Positions 55,697 to 64,000 are shown, numbered from the stretch's first letter. The stretch is DNA of 64,000 nt from Acinetobacter ihumii (GCF_900625095.1 NZ_LR130760.1:738417-802416); one strand, 5' to 3'. Notes: generated by a model not told the origin, from the letters alone. Numbers and translations are program-made.

Positions 55697-55820
55697 TGTA
55701 AAACGCACAACTTAATCATTCTTAACTAAAAATGAAACTTTAAAACTATCCATAAAAACTGTTGAAATAAAAACTTTAACAATAAAATGAGAATCAAATC
55801 GTGATGCTTATATTGTTATT
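55664..55820 (-). ncRNA. Candidate small RNA (about 157 nt)
   Basis: Reverse-strand promoter TAGACT-N17-TATAAT predicts a start near 55820, and the strong terminator at 55664-55696 ends it. Only a 13-codon frame (MDSFKVSFLVKND) without a ribosome site is found in it. Flanking genes are 110 or more bases away. The RNA is inferred from these signals only. Confidence 0.4.
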
Positions 55821-55826
55821 GACGTC

Positions 55827-55855
55827 ATTATATCTTTTCCATACAGACCAGTCTA
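55827..55855 (-). promoter_or_regulatory. Promoter of the candidate small RNA
   Basis: Reverse strand TAGACT (55850-55855) and a perfect TATAAT (55827-55832) with 17 bases between. The remaining gap to 56126 is AT-rich with nothing else seen. Confidence 0.45.
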
Positions 55856-56126
55856 CATAAATTTTAAAAAGTCACAGCTAAGTGAACTAATTATCAGATA
55901 GCTTGAATTTCATCATAATATTTCCGCACTTCTCCAAGCTTACTGATATATGTAAACAAAATTAATTTTAAAACCACGTGACATACACATGATATTTAAG
56001 TAAAAATCAAAGTAATATCTATTAAAGTCATGTTAGAACAAAGTTTATCTTTTATGATACTTGCCTTTTCTTAGCTTAAATTTTAGTCACAAAATAGTCA
56101 TCTATAAATTGAACAGGAATCTGAAA

Positions 56127-56618
56127 ATGATAAAAGCGATTGGATTGTTGGCAGTTTTTTCAAGTTTATTATGCGGTTGCGCATCTGCTCCTGAAAAAAC
56201 GCAAGATGCAGATCAACTTGCTACAGCAGGTTTGTTACTATGCAAAGCGAATGAACAATGTCCCATTATGGCAGCTTCATGGCGTTCTAATGATAAATCA
56301 CAACTCAGAATTGATGTGCGTTTAAATAGTAGTTATCTTTATTATGATATTAAAAAAATCACTTTTATTATAGATGGTAAGCCTTTAAGTTACACACCAA
56401 CGCAACCTACAGAACTTCAGTCTATCAGTCGCTTAACACCTAAACGCTCATCGAATCATATCATTGTTCCTAACAGTTTTTTAGCTTCATTTAAAAATGC
56501 CAAACGTATTGATGTCCAAATTCATACAGATCACGGCATAATTAAACGAGCAATGTATATAGATGGGAAAGCATCTTCCGCTTATCAAAATTTTATTAAT
56601 GTCTACAATGCTTCATAA
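56127..56618 (+). CDS. Hypothetical lipoprotein (163 aa)
   Basis: A 163-residue protein with a lipoprotein signal (MIKAIGLLAVFSSLL, lipobox LCGC) and a mature part likely to be periplasmic and beta-rich (SQLRIDVRLNSSYLYYDIKKITFIIDGKPLSYTP). A Cys pair CKANEQC near residue 40 may form a disulfide. I know no family name. ATG 56127 has AGGA nine bases upstream; a longer frame from 56061 does not keep the signal at the N-terminus. A bidirectional terminator follows. Confidence 0.72.
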   Translation: MIKAIGLLAVFSSLLCGCASAPEKTQDADQLATAGLLLCKANEQCPIMAASWRSNDKSQLRIDVRLNSSYLYYDIKKITFIIDGKPLSYTPTQPTELQSISRLTPKRSSNHIIVPNSFLASFKNAKRIDVQIHTDHGIIKRAMYIDGKASSAYQNFINVYNAS

Positions 56619-56642
56619 ATTTACAGCTTATGCTTTGATCAT

Positions 56643-56672
56643 AAAAAAACTCACCGAAATGGTGAGTTTTTT
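56643..56672. terminator. Bidirectional terminator between the lipoprotein gene and aroC
   Basis: AAAAAAACTCACC pairs with GGTGAGTTTTTT around a short loop. Confidence 0.88.
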
Positions 56673-56692
56673 AACAGACTAAGTAGGCTGAC

Positions 56693-57784
56693 TTATGGTT
56701 CTATCGGCGCAAATGGCGCAACTACATCAGCATTTTGCGCACGATTGCGTAAGAAATGATCCATCAATACAATCGCAAGCATCGCTTCTGCAATTGGCGT
56801 TGCACGCACCCCCACACACGGATCATGACGGCCTTTAGTCAGTACATCTGTATTTTCACGATCCAGATTAATAGTTTTACCCGGTGTGGTAATACTTGCT
56901 GTTGGTTTGAGTGCAATCGCCACACGAATGGTTTGTCCGCTGGAGATCCCGCCCAAGATACCACCTGCATGATTAGCAAGAAAACCCGATGTTGTCAGTT
57001 CATCACGGCTTTCATGACCAAACTGACCTGCGACTGCAAAACCATCACCAATTTCAACACCTTTCACCGCATTAATGCTCATCATGGCATGGGCAATATC
57101 AGCATCCAGACGATCAAATACTGGCTCGCCCCAACCCACTGGAACTTTTTCTGCTAAAATTTCAAGTTTTGCACCACAACTTGTGCCTTGTTCACGCAAA
57201 GACGTGACTAAAGCTTCAAAGCGAGGAACTGCATCAACATCTCCACAAAAGAAAGGATTATTGGGGACTTCATTCCAGTCCAGTTTCTCTGCAATTTCAT
57301 TGCCAATTTGGGTGACATGTCCACGAATCACGATCCCAAACTTTTCAGCCAGATATTTTTTTGCAATTGCACCCGCAGCAACGCGCATGGCTGTTTCACG
57401 CGCACTTGAACGTCCACCACCGCGATAATCACGGAAACCATACTTTTGCGTATAAGTATAATCAGCATGACCCGGACGGAAAGTCTGTGCAATATTGCCA
57501 TAATCCTTCGATTTCTGATCGGTATTGCGAATCAGTAAACCAATTGAAGTGCCTGTGGTTTTACCTTCAAAAACACCTGAAATAATTTCAACTTCATCGG
57601 GTTCTTTGCGTTGCGTTGCAAACTTGGATGTTCCGGGTTTACGTCGATCCAAATCTTTTTGCAAATCTTCAGCACAAAGCTCTAAACCGGGTGGAACACC
57701 ATCTACAATCGCCATTAAGCCGATACCATGTGACTCACCACAGGTGGTTACGCGAAAGAGTTGTCCAATACTATTCCCTGCCAT
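56693..57784 (-). CDS. aroC: Chorismate synthase
   Basis: Last step of the shikimate pathway, forming chorismate from EPSP with reduced FMN. It is 363 residues. Signatures: [21 protein letters not shown] near the N-terminus, [37 protein letters not shown] near residue 105-140, and [24 protein letters not shown] near the end. The ATG has AAGGAG upstream, 13 bases after prmB, so the two form the usual prmB-aroC pair. Confidence 0.97.
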   Translation of the reverse strand: MAGNSIGQLFRVTTCGESHGIGLMAIVDGVPPGLELCAEDLQKDLDRRKPGTSKFATQRKEPDEVEIISGVFEGKTTGTSIGLLIRNTDQKSKDYGNIAQTFRPGHADYTYTQKYGFRDYRGGGRSSARETAMRVAAGAIAKKYLAEKFGIVIRGHVTQIGNEIAEKLDWNEVPNNPFFCGDVDAVPRFEALVTSLREQGTSCGAKLEILAEKVPVGWGEPVFDRLDADIAHAMMSINAVKGVEIGDGFAVAGQFGHESRDELTTSGFLANHAGGILGGISSGQTIRVAIALKPTASITTPGKTINLDRENTDVLTKGRHDPCVGVRATPIAEAMLAIVLMDHFLRNRAQNADVVAPFAPIEP

Positions 57785-57797
57785 ATTTACAACTCCT

Positions 57798-58808
57798 TTA
57801 AGCTTCTAAAGATTCTTGAAATAAACGCTGATAACGGCGACATTGCTCTGCGGTTAAAGCAAAAATACCTGAACCACCTTTTTTAAAGCTCAGCCAGTGG
57901 AAATCAATAGTGTTGAAATTTTGACGCATCGCCCATTCAGAATTCCCGACTTCAATGATAATTAAACCATCTTCAGTTAAGTAATCTGCCGCCTGAGCCA
58001 ACATTTTACGAACCAAATCCAGCCCATCCTGACCTGCTGCCAAAGCAAGTTCTGGTTCATGCAAAAATTCTTCAGGTAAATCCGCCATGTCTTCTGCATC
58101 GACATAAGGCGGATTACTCACGATTAAATCGTATTGGTTTTCGGCAGGAATTTTTGAAAAAAGGTCAGATTCCAATAGCGCGACATGATATTGCTTATCA
58201 TGATGTTCTGTATTAATCGCTGCAACTTCAAGCGCATCTTTGGAAATATCAGTCGCGTCTACTTCTGATTCAGGAAATGCATAAGCTAAAGCAATCGCAA
58301 TACAACCTGATCCTGTGCACATATCCAAAATACGGTGCGGCGTTTTAGGATGTGAGTTTTCAGGTAAATTATTTAATGCCTCATGCATATTGCCATGTTC
58401 ATCTAGGCAATATGGCGCAAAACGTTGTTCGATTAATTCGGCAATGGGTGAACGTGGAATCAATACACGCTCATCCACATAAAATGGTTTGTTGGCGAAA
58501 TAAGCTAAATTAAGCAAATAAGAAGTTGGAATGCGTTCATTGACACGGCGTTCCAGCAGACTTAAAAATTCAGCTTTTTCGCTCGGCAGTAGTTTTGCGT
58601 CCAGAATCTCAGCATCTGCCGCCCATTCCAGAGACAATGTTTGTAAAACCAGTGCTGAACTTTCTGCAAAATAGTCTTCAGTCCCCTGACCTAAATGAGC
58701 ATCATATTGACGTAGTGCAGTCACTCCAAAACGAATAAAATCACGAATTGTCGTTAAGTTTTCTGCTGCTTCCTGTAATTGTTCAGGTTGAATAGTCGGT
58801 CGCTCCAC
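57798..58808 (-). CDS. prmB: Ribosomal protein uL3 glutamine methyltransferase PrmB
   Basis: N5-methylates a Gln of ribosomal protein L3. It is 336 residues: an N-terminal helical domain (1-110), [35 protein letters not shown] near residue 92-126, SAM-binding [24 protein letters not shown] and the catalytic [25 protein letters not shown] and DMCTGSGCI separate it from the release-factor enzyme PrmC. It starts with GTG at 58808 ([10 protein letters not shown]) after GGAG. Confidence 0.95.
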   Translation of the reverse strand: MERPTIQPEQLQEAAENLTTIRDFIRFGVTALRQYDAHLGQGTEDYFAESSALVLQTLSLEWAADAEILDAKLLPSEKAEFLSLLERRVNERIPTSYLLNLAYFANKPFYVDERVLIPRSPIAELIEQRFAPYCLDEHGNMHEALNNLPENSHPKTPHRILDMCTGSGCIAIALAYAFPESEVDATDISKDALEVAAINTEHHDKQYHVALLESDLFSKIPAENQYDLIVSNPPYVDAEDMADLPEEFLHEPELALAAGQDGLDLVRKMLAQAADYLTEDGLIIIEVGNSEWAMRQNFNTIDFHWLSFKKGGSGIFALTAEQCRRYQRLFQESLEA

Positions 58809-59061
58809 TCAGGGGTCTCCAAAAGGTAATGATGCAAAACGGCTTATGATACCTTGTTTTGTGTTGCTTTTTAATGCCTAAAGCTAATGGCTTCAATTTT
58901 AATGAATTTGACTTTATAATATGATCTGATCCAAAATTTTTAATGATCTTTAATAGCTTAATAAAATCATTAACTTAGAGTAAGTATTAATTTCTTTGGC
59001 CAAGTAAAAGGTTGCACTATTAACCTATTGTTATCATTACATTTATTATTTTTATTGTATA
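58809..59061 (+). promoter_or_regulatory. Presumed CRISPR leader
   Basis: AT-rich stretch between prmB and the first repeat. Leaders of type I-F arrays lie on the GTT side of the repeat, which is this side. An IHF-like sequence with one mismatch (AATCATTAACTTA) lies at 58965-58977. The prmB promoter must also be in here, on the reverse strand. Confidence 0.45.
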
Positions 59062-59989
59062 GTTTGCTATCGCATAGGTAGTTTAGAAATACTTGAAGTC
59101 TGCGATGTTTGACTACCAGTCGTTTGCTATCGCATAGGTAGTTTAGAAATAATAAAAGCAATTATGGATTTAGCTCTATTTGTTTGCTATCGCATAGGTA
59201 GTTTAGAAATCATATTCATACAGTATTGCGCGATAAGAATGGTTTGCTATCGCATAGGTAGTTTAGAAATTCACGTAAACGTCTTGCGTACTTTTCAGGT
59301 GGTTTGCTATCGCATAGGTAGTTTAGAAAGTAAATTGAGGTGGCGTGATGAAATTTAAAAAGTTTGCTATCGCATAGGTAGTTTAGAAACTATACCTCAG
59401 AAATTCCGGGGCAAGTTAAAGGTTTGCTATCGCATAGGTAGTTTAGAAATTTATCATCAATAAAGAATGAACCAACCTTGAGTTTGCTATCGCATAGGTA
59501 GTTTAGAAAAGATACGCTTTACGTTGCTGGGGGCTTATGCTGTTTGCTATCGCATAGGTAGTTTAGAAAGTTCGCATTTTCGCCAGTTTTAATAGAAATA
59601 GGTTTGCTATCGCATAGGTAGTTTAGAAATTTCTGCACTTAACGCTATATCACGCTACGAAGTTTGCTATCGCACAGGTAGTTTAGAAAGCGACGCTGCA
59701 CCGACGATGCGCTCCCATTCTGTTTGCTATCGCACAGGTAGTTTAGAAACATTTATTGCTCTCAAGTTTGTGATTAATTTTGTTTGCTATCGCACAGGTA
59801 GTTTAGAAATAAATGGACGCACTCCTGACATTTTCGGAAAAGTTTGCTATCGCACAGGTAGTTTAGAAAAACAGGGAACGATCTTGCCTTACGTTTCTCA
59901 GGTTTGCTATCGCACAGGTAGTTTAGAAAATATCCACCAGATTACATACACCGTTGTAGTGGTTTTCTATCGCATAGATGGTTTATTTA
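59062..59989 (+). CRISPR. Type I-F-like CRISPR array, 15 intact repeats plus one degenerate
   Basis: Repeats of 28 nt start at 59062 and recur every 60 bases up to 59902, with a sixteenth degenerate copy at 59962-59989; each spacer is exactly 32 nt, 15 in all, all different. The repeat begins GTTTGCTATCGC and ends GTTTAGAAA; the stem CTATC / GGTAG around a five-base loop and the 3' handle TTTAGAAA correspond to type I-F (Cas6f/Csy4-type) repeats. Repeats 1-10 have GCATA in the loop; repeats 11-15 have GCACA. Orientation, from the handle and the degenerate last repeat, is left to right. No cas gene is found between 1 and 64000. Confidence 0.97.
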
Positions 59990-60175
59990 TTTTCGAGATT
60001 CCAAGCATTTTGTTTTTAATTGCTGCATCGCCAAAGGATCCATTGGTGCAGTCATCATGGCTCGATAGACCCGACATTCCTGTGTTTCTTCAGCTGTTTG
60101 AGGTTTGACGTTCAATGTATGACATCCCATTAGTCCCAAACAGAACATACATCCTAAAATAAATTTGACGAACAT
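59987..60175 (-). CDS. Small lipoprotein (62 aa)
   Basis: A 62-residue protein with signal MFVKFILGCMFCLGL and lipobox LMGC, so a lipidated mature protein of about 45 residues (HTLNVKPQTAEETQECRVYRAMM). Two further Cys residues could form a disulfide. The family is unknown. Its TAA stop lies within the last three bases of the degenerate CRISPR repeat, so the array ends exactly at this gene. The start ATG at 60175 has AAAT-rich upstream sequence and no strong ribosome site. Confidence 0.65.
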   Translation of the reverse strand: MFVKFILGCMFCLGLMGCHTLNVKPQTAEETQECRVYRAMMTAPMDPLAMQQLKTKCLESRK

Positions 60176-60333
60176 TTGATTTTCTATAACTTAGCATTGA
60201 CCTGTATTCCCCAATTTTAGACACCCAAAAAAATAAATAGCAGCCTTTTACTGTATAGATCTTTTAAAATTAGGTTATTTCCATAACATCTTCTGCCAAT
60301 ATATAAGCATTGTAAAATGATGAGCTTATTAAA

Positions 60334-60912
60334 ATGACCCATACAAATATTAAACCTGTAGAACTCGAAAAAGCCTATCGTTTACTCAATCACGGCCCAA
60401 CTGTTCTGGTTTCAGCTCAAAATGGCAAAGATGTGGATGTCATGGCAGCCGCGTGGGCATGTGCGCTGGAATTTAGCCCTGCCAAAGTGACTGTGGTTTT
60501 AGATAAAAGTACCAAAACTCGACAAATCATTGAACAAAATGGTTATTTCGCTTTACAAGTTCCTTGCTTTGCACAAATCGATATGACTTATCAATTAGGT
60601 AGTATCAGTCAGTTTGAGGAGCCTGATAAATTAAAAATTTGTGGAACCGAATTATTTTACCCAGATGATTCTGGCGTACCTCTGGTTGAAGGCTGTATCG
60701 CTTGGTTGATCTGTAAAGTGATTCCTGAACCCCACAATCAACAAGCGCATGATTTATTTATTGGTTCTGTGATCGGTGCATGGGCAGATTCACGGGTATT
60801 TCGTGATGGACATTGGCATTTTTCAAATGTCGATAACAGTTTGAAAAGTTTACATTATATTGCAGGCGGAACATTTTACACGATTGGCGATGAAGTCAAG
60901 ACCAGTCTATAA
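60334..60912 (+). CDS. Flavin reductase-domain protein
   Basis: A 192-residue protein of the flavin-reductase-like (FMN-binding split barrel) family: HGPTVLVSAQNGKDVDVMAAAWACALEFSPAKVTVVLDKSTKTRQIIEQNGYFALQVP spans the FMN-binding core (about 17-75). It could reduce flavin for a monooxygenase or act alone; no partner oxygenase is adjacent. It converges with the acyl-CoA synthetase gene and shares a terminator hairpin. Confidence 0.88.
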   Translation: MTHTNIKPVELEKAYRLLNHGPTVLVSAQNGKDVDVMAAAWACALEFSPAKVTVVLDKSTKTRQIIEQNGYFALQVPCFAQIDMTYQLGSISQFEEPDKLKICGTELFYPDDSGVPLVEGCIAWLICKVIPEPHNQQAHDLFIGSVIGAWADSRVFRDGHWHFSNVDNSLKSLHYIAGGTFYTIGDEVKTSL

Positions 60913-60932
60913 ACTCTATATAATTCCAGATA

Positions 60933-60978
60933 AAAGACCAACGAGCGACTTCAATCAAGAAACAGCGCGTTGGTCTTT
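60933..60978. terminator. Bidirectional terminator between the flavin reductase and acyl-CoA synthetase genes
   Basis: AAAGACCAACG (60933-60943) pairs with CGTTGGTCTTT (60968-60978), loop 24 bases. Confidence 0.7.
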
Positions 60979-61024
60979 GCTATTCAGCTTTTATGAAATC
61001 ATTCACGATTTATATAAAGTCATT

Positions 61025-62665
61025 TTAGTTGGCACAAAGCCGTTGCATTTTTTCAATTTCTTGTTGTTTAAGAATACCCCGCTGAATCTTGCCACTCACG
61101 GTTTTAGGCAAAGCCTCTACAAACTCGATTTCTTTAGGATAAGCATGCTTAGATAAACGCCCACGTACATACATTTGCAGTTTTTCTTTGAGTTTTTCAG
61201 TCGCTGGGTATTGGGTTTTGAGAACCACAAATGCCTTTACAATTTCAGTTCGAGTAGGGTCTGGTTTCCCAATTACCGCAGATTCCAAAACCTCCTCACA
61301 TTCAAGCAAAGTGCTTTCAACATCAAAAGGGCCTACACGATAGCCTGACGTTGTAATGACATCGTCTGCACGACCAACAAAATCAATGCCACCATGTTCG
61401 TTTAATTGCACGGTATCACCCGTAAGATAGTATTTTCCCACAAAGGATTTTCTGTTATTTCCACCATAACCTTTAAACCAAAGTAAAGGTGATGCATCAC
61501 TATCGATGGCTAATATTCCGATTCCGCCTTGAGCAAGTTCCTGAAAATTTTCATCCAATACCACAAAGCGATGCCCCGGTATTGCAAAACCAGCAGAACC
61601 AATTTTAATCACATGCGCCAAAGCATGATGATTGCCAATCACCATACCCAATTCAGTTTGGCCATATTGATCATAAATATTGACATCCAGATCATGCTTA
61701 AACCAGTGAATCACTTCTGGAGTTAAAGGCTCTCCCGCGCTACTTACCACTCTTAGATGTTGTTTAATACTTTCATCAAACTTTTCTTTAAAACCATAAA
61801 ACATGCGAAATGCAGTCGGAGAACCTGTCAGATTATTAACCTGATATTTCTTCAGCAGTTCAATTGCCCGATCGACACTAAATGCTTGTTCATCCATCAA
61901 AATACAATGACCTAAACTTAAAGGCCCCGTAATGCCGTAATAAAGCCCATAAGCCCAACCGGGATCTGCGAGATTCCAAAATGAATCCTGTTCACGCAAA
62001 TCCACCGCATGGGTCATATATCCTTTAAACGCCAGAATTGCTTTGAGTGGCACAGGTACAGATTTAGCTAAACCCGTTGTACCTGAAGTAAACATCATTA
62101 AAAAATCATCATCAAAGTGACGATATTCAACTGGGCAATCTGCATCAAATGTATGAATGACACTCCAAAAATCACCCTGACCAAGATGATCATTGCTAGT
62201 TTTTACCATCAAGATTTGCTGAATATCCAAATCGTTAAGTTTAGGTTGTTGTTCGGTATTGCTGACCACCAGTTTGGTTTGTGCAGTTTGTAAACGATGC
62301 TCAATGGCTTTGGATTCAAATGCGGTAAAAAGTGGCTGGTAAATTGCACCAATACGCCAAGTGGCTAAAATCGTGATGAGTAATTCTGGCGTTCGAGGTA
62401 ATAAACCCGCAATGCAATCACCTGCCTGAAGATGAACCGACTTAAAGTAATTGGCTAATTTTCCAGAATGTTCAGCAAGTTGATCAAATGTATATTGTTG
62501 CTGTTCTCCATTCTTGCCTTCCCAGATTAAAGCCACTTTGTCATGACCTACATATCTACCACAACATTCTTCATAAGCATTGATTTGATTTTTATGCCCT
62601 TGAAGTTGCTCTTGAATAATTTGATTTAAATCAAATTCTGCATAGGCTTGTGTCAGTGTCTTCAT
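61025..62665 (-). CDS. Acyl-CoA synthetase (AMP-forming)
   Basis: Activates a carboxylic acid to its CoA thioester through an acyl-adenylate. It is 546 residues of the ANL superfamily: the P-loop FTSGTTGLAKSVP near residue 195, NIYDQYGQTELG near 330, YLTGD and the hinge GRADDVITTSGYRVGPFDVEST near 425, and the catalytic Lys in PKTVSGKIQRGIL near the C-terminus. Best fit is the medium-chain acyl-CoA synthetase branch. The ATG at 62665 has GAGG eight bases upstream. A short-chain dehydrogenase gene lies just upstream on the same strand, suggesting a beta-oxidation-type cassette. Confidence 0.9.
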   Translation of the reverse strand: MKTLTQAYAEFDLNQIIQEQLQGHKNQINAYEECCGRYVGHDKVALIWEGKNGEQQQYTFDQLAEHSGKLANYFKSVHLQAGDCIAGLLPRTPELLITILATWRIGAIYQPLFTAFESKAIEHRLQTAQTKLVVSNTEQQPKLNDLDIQQILMVKTSNDHLGQGDFWSVIHTFDADCPVEYRHFDDDFLMMFTSGTTGLAKSVPVPLKAILAFKGYMTHAVDLREQDSFWNLADPGWAYGLYYGITGPLSLGHCILMDEQAFSVDRAIELLKKYQVNNLTGSPTAFRMFYGFKEKFDESIKQHLRVVSSAGEPLTPEVIHWFKHDLDVNIYDQYGQTELGMVIGNHHALAHVIKIGSAGFAIPGHRFVVLDENFQELAQGGIGILAIDSDASPLLWFKGYGGNNRKSFVGKYYLTGDTVQLNEHGGIDFVGRADDVITTSGYRVGPFDVESTLLECEEVLESAVIGKPDPTRTEIVKAFVVLKTQYPATEKLKEKLQMYVRGRLSKHAYPKEIEFVEALPKTVSGKIQRGILKQQEIEKMQRLCAN

Positions 62666-62822
62666 CCCGAAAACCTCTTTTATTCCGTTTTTCATATATA
62701 GGACCAATAAAATTTGATCTATATTCCCGATCCATTTTTATTATCGTAAAACATCACATGATGCTTTTAGTATGGGTGATCAAATCCAACTTAACCCGCT
62801 TTCTTCATTTTTTCAATTTCCA

Positions 62823-62847
62823 AATCCCTCAATCTGGCTGAGGGATT
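62823..62847 (-). terminator. Hairpin between the SDR and acyl-CoA synthetase genes
   Basis: AATCCCTCA / TGAGGGATT around a 7-base loop, 29 bases past the SDR stop. The T run is short, so read-through into the next gene is possible. Confidence 0.5.
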
Positions 62848-62875
62848 CTGCATATTGACCTCAATGATGATGATC

Positions 62876-63646
62876 TTATTTTGGAGCCATACGAATCGCA
62901 CCATCCAGTCGAATCACCTCACCATTCAGATAAGCATTCTCTATAATATGTACAGCCAATCGTGCAAACTCATCAGGCTTACCCAAACGTGAAGGATAAG
63001 GCACCATTTGACCCAGTGAATCCTGAACATTTTGCGGTAAAGCCTTGAGCATCGGTGTTTCCATAATACCGGGGGCAATCGTCACCACACGAATAGCATG
63101 ACGACCTAACTCACGTGCAATGGGCAAAGTCATCGCCACAACTGCACCTTTGGAGGCCGCATATGCCGCCTGACCAATTTGCCCATCAAAGGCAGCCACC
63201 GATGCTGTATTGATAATCACACCACGGTCTTCATCTTCAAGTGTTGCGGCATTATGTGTCATCGCTTCTGCTGCAAAACGCAGCATGTTAAAAGTCCCTG
63301 TCACATTGATATTCAAGACTTTATTGAACAATGCCAGATCGTGAATACCCTCTTTACCCACCACTTTTGCAGATGGGCCAACTCCTGCACAGTTAATCAA
63401 GCCATGAATTGCGCCATGTTTGTCTAATGTCTGCTTAAAAAACTGTGCAACCTCAATTTCATTGGTCACATCCAATGCAACAAAATCCGCTGCTTCCCCT
63501 AATTTTTCAGCCTGAGCCTGCCCAGTATTGACATTCATATCAACTAAGGTGATACGAGCACCTCGTTCAACCAAACATTCAGCCGTTGCTGCACCTAATC
63601 CCGATGCGCCCCCTGTAATAATGAAGTGTTTTCCTTGAATTTTCAT
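62876..63646 (-). CDS. Short-chain 3-hydroxyacyl-CoA dehydrogenase (SDR family)
   Basis: A 256-residue classical SDR resembling type II 3-hydroxyacyl-CoA dehydrogenase (HSD17B10/FadB2x-like). NAD-binding TGGASGLGAA at residues 11-20, NCAGVG near 86, catalytic Ser in INTASVAAFDGQIGQAAYAASK with the Tyr-x3-Lys pair, and a C-terminal YLNGEVIRLDGAIRMAPK. FDGQIGQAAYAASKGAVV is highly characteristic of this branch. The gene is divergent from an AraC-type regulator and upstream of the acyl-CoA synthetase gene. Confidence 0.92.
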   Translation of the reverse strand: MKIQGKHFIITGGASGLGAATAECLVERGARITLVDMNVNTGQAQAEKLGEAADFVALDVTNEIEVAQFFKQTLDKHGAIHGLINCAGVGPSAKVVGKEGIHDLALFNKVLNINVTGTFNMLRFAAEAMTHNAATLEDEDRGVIINTASVAAFDGQIGQAAYAASKGAVVAMTLPIARELGRHAIRVVTIAPGIMETPMLKALPQNVQDSLGQMVPYPSRLGKPDEFARLAVHIIENAYLNGEVIRLDGAIRMAPK

Positions 63647-63798
63647 TGCTAATTTCCACGTGATTTAATTTAATCTGACATAAGTCCCAGAGTAAAAGCT
63701 CAACTTTTACAGTACAATTTCAAAAAACTTCAAATGTTCTGCGGTTTTTGGACATTTTGATCATTTAAAAGATTTTAATTCTTAATGTTAGGTCATAC

Positions 63799-64000
63799 AT
63801 GCAACGGATTGCACAATCAAATATTTCATCTTCAAACAAGGGAACCATTTCCATTGCATTGGTCAATGAAGCTTTGAGTGTGGCTCATAGTCGTGGCTTG
63901 AATATTGAAAAAATTGTTCAACAGGCAGGTATTTCATATGAGCTTTTGAATTTTCCAAAAGCCAGAATCCCAGTTTCAGCTTATGCTCAGCTTTGGATAG
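63799..64000 (+). CDS. AraC-family transcriptional regulator, 3' end missing
   Basis: The frame from ATG 63799 stays open to the window edge (67 codons). It encodes MQRIAQSNISSSNKG, then ALVNEALSVAHSRGLNIEKIVQQAGISYELL and ARIPVSAYAQLW, which matches the N-terminal arabinose-binding-type domain (PF12625) found in OruR/ArgR-like AraC regulators. The DNA-binding domain would lie outside the window. AGG lies close upstream. Divergence from the SDR gene with a 152-base gap makes it the likely regulator of the SDR and acyl-CoA synthetase genes. Confidence 0.82.
   Translation, partial: MQRIAQSNISSSNKGTISIALVNEALSVAHSRGLNIEKIVQQAGISYELLNFPKARIPVSAYAQLWI

Noticed and set aside
59164..60108. Open reading frames across the CRISPR array encoding repeated VCYRIGSLE/VCYRTGSLE units
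   Set aside because: The 60-base period is a multiple of three, so the repeat translates as a peptide repeat. Spacers are unrelated and the DNA is a CRISPR array, not a repeat protein.
58809..60333. Possible cas gene next to the array
   Set aside because: Both strands were read; only AT-rich leader sequence and the 62-aa lipoprotein are found.

Overview
The window is a low-GC, gammaproteobacterial chromosome segment that almost certainly comes from an Acinetobacter species. The call rests on the protein sequences and gene neighbourhoods (glnS divergent from ppiB-lpxH, a compact Calvin-type class II aldolase, recA-recX, an intact frr-to-lpxA envelope operon) and on a 28-nt CRISPR repeat of the I-F family. 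I see no rRNA, tRNA, insertion sequence, transposase or prophage. Both ends cut genes: trmA at the left and an AraC-family regulator at the right.

Layout. 1-8.9 kb: trmA end, a small conserved protein, a secreted phosphodiester glycosidase-like protein, an LRAT-fold protein, a membrane protein, glnS, ppiB, lpxH, an NfsB-type nitroreductase and an EamA transporter. 9-23 kb: glycolysis (fba, pgk), a Maf pyrophosphatase, a peptidase-E-like protein, the ribosomal oxygenase roxA, a membrane-anchored FMN/iron-sulfur glutamate-synthase-like protein, a DyP peroxidase, rraA, rpsT, cysQ. 23-26.1 kb: yrfG-hslR, then recA-recX facing the 4.5S SRP RNA gene (ffs) on the opposite strand. 26.4-39.7 kb: a stand-alone cpoB, then the reverse-strand cluster rimO, pyrH, frr, uppS, cdsA, dxr, rseP, bamA, ompH/skp, lpxD, fabZ, lpxA, which serves translation recycling, isoprenoid and phospholipid supply, outer-membrane protein assembly and lipid A synthesis. 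40-42.6 kb: ntrB-ntrC behind a sigma-54-type promoter with upstream NtrC-like half-sites. 43-48 kb: a ribokinase-type kinase and a four-gene siderophore ABC importer headed by a good Fur-box match. 48.7-51.3 kb: acnB. 51.6-56.6 kb: an AT-rich stretch of small unrecognised genes and lipoproteins around uppP. 56.7-58.8 kb: prmB-aroC. 59.06-59.99 kb: CRISPR array. 60-64 kb: a small lipoprotein, a flavin reductase, an acyl-CoA synthetase, a short-chain 3-hydroxyacyl-CoA dehydrogenase and a divergent AraC-type regulator, probably a fatty- or aromatic-acid catabolic unit.

The most interesting items are: the CRISPR array (15 intact 28-nt repeats, one degenerate end repeat, 15 spacers of exactly 32 nt) with no cas gene anywhere in the window; two terminators with no gene in front of them, which together with promoter-like sequences outline candidate small RNAs (about 55664-55820 on the reverse strand and 48505-48577 on the forward strand); a LexA-type CTGT-N8-ACAG element before recA in a genus known to lack LexA; and the ntrBC control region. 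Functions are assigned from motifs and remembered family sequences, with no database search run.
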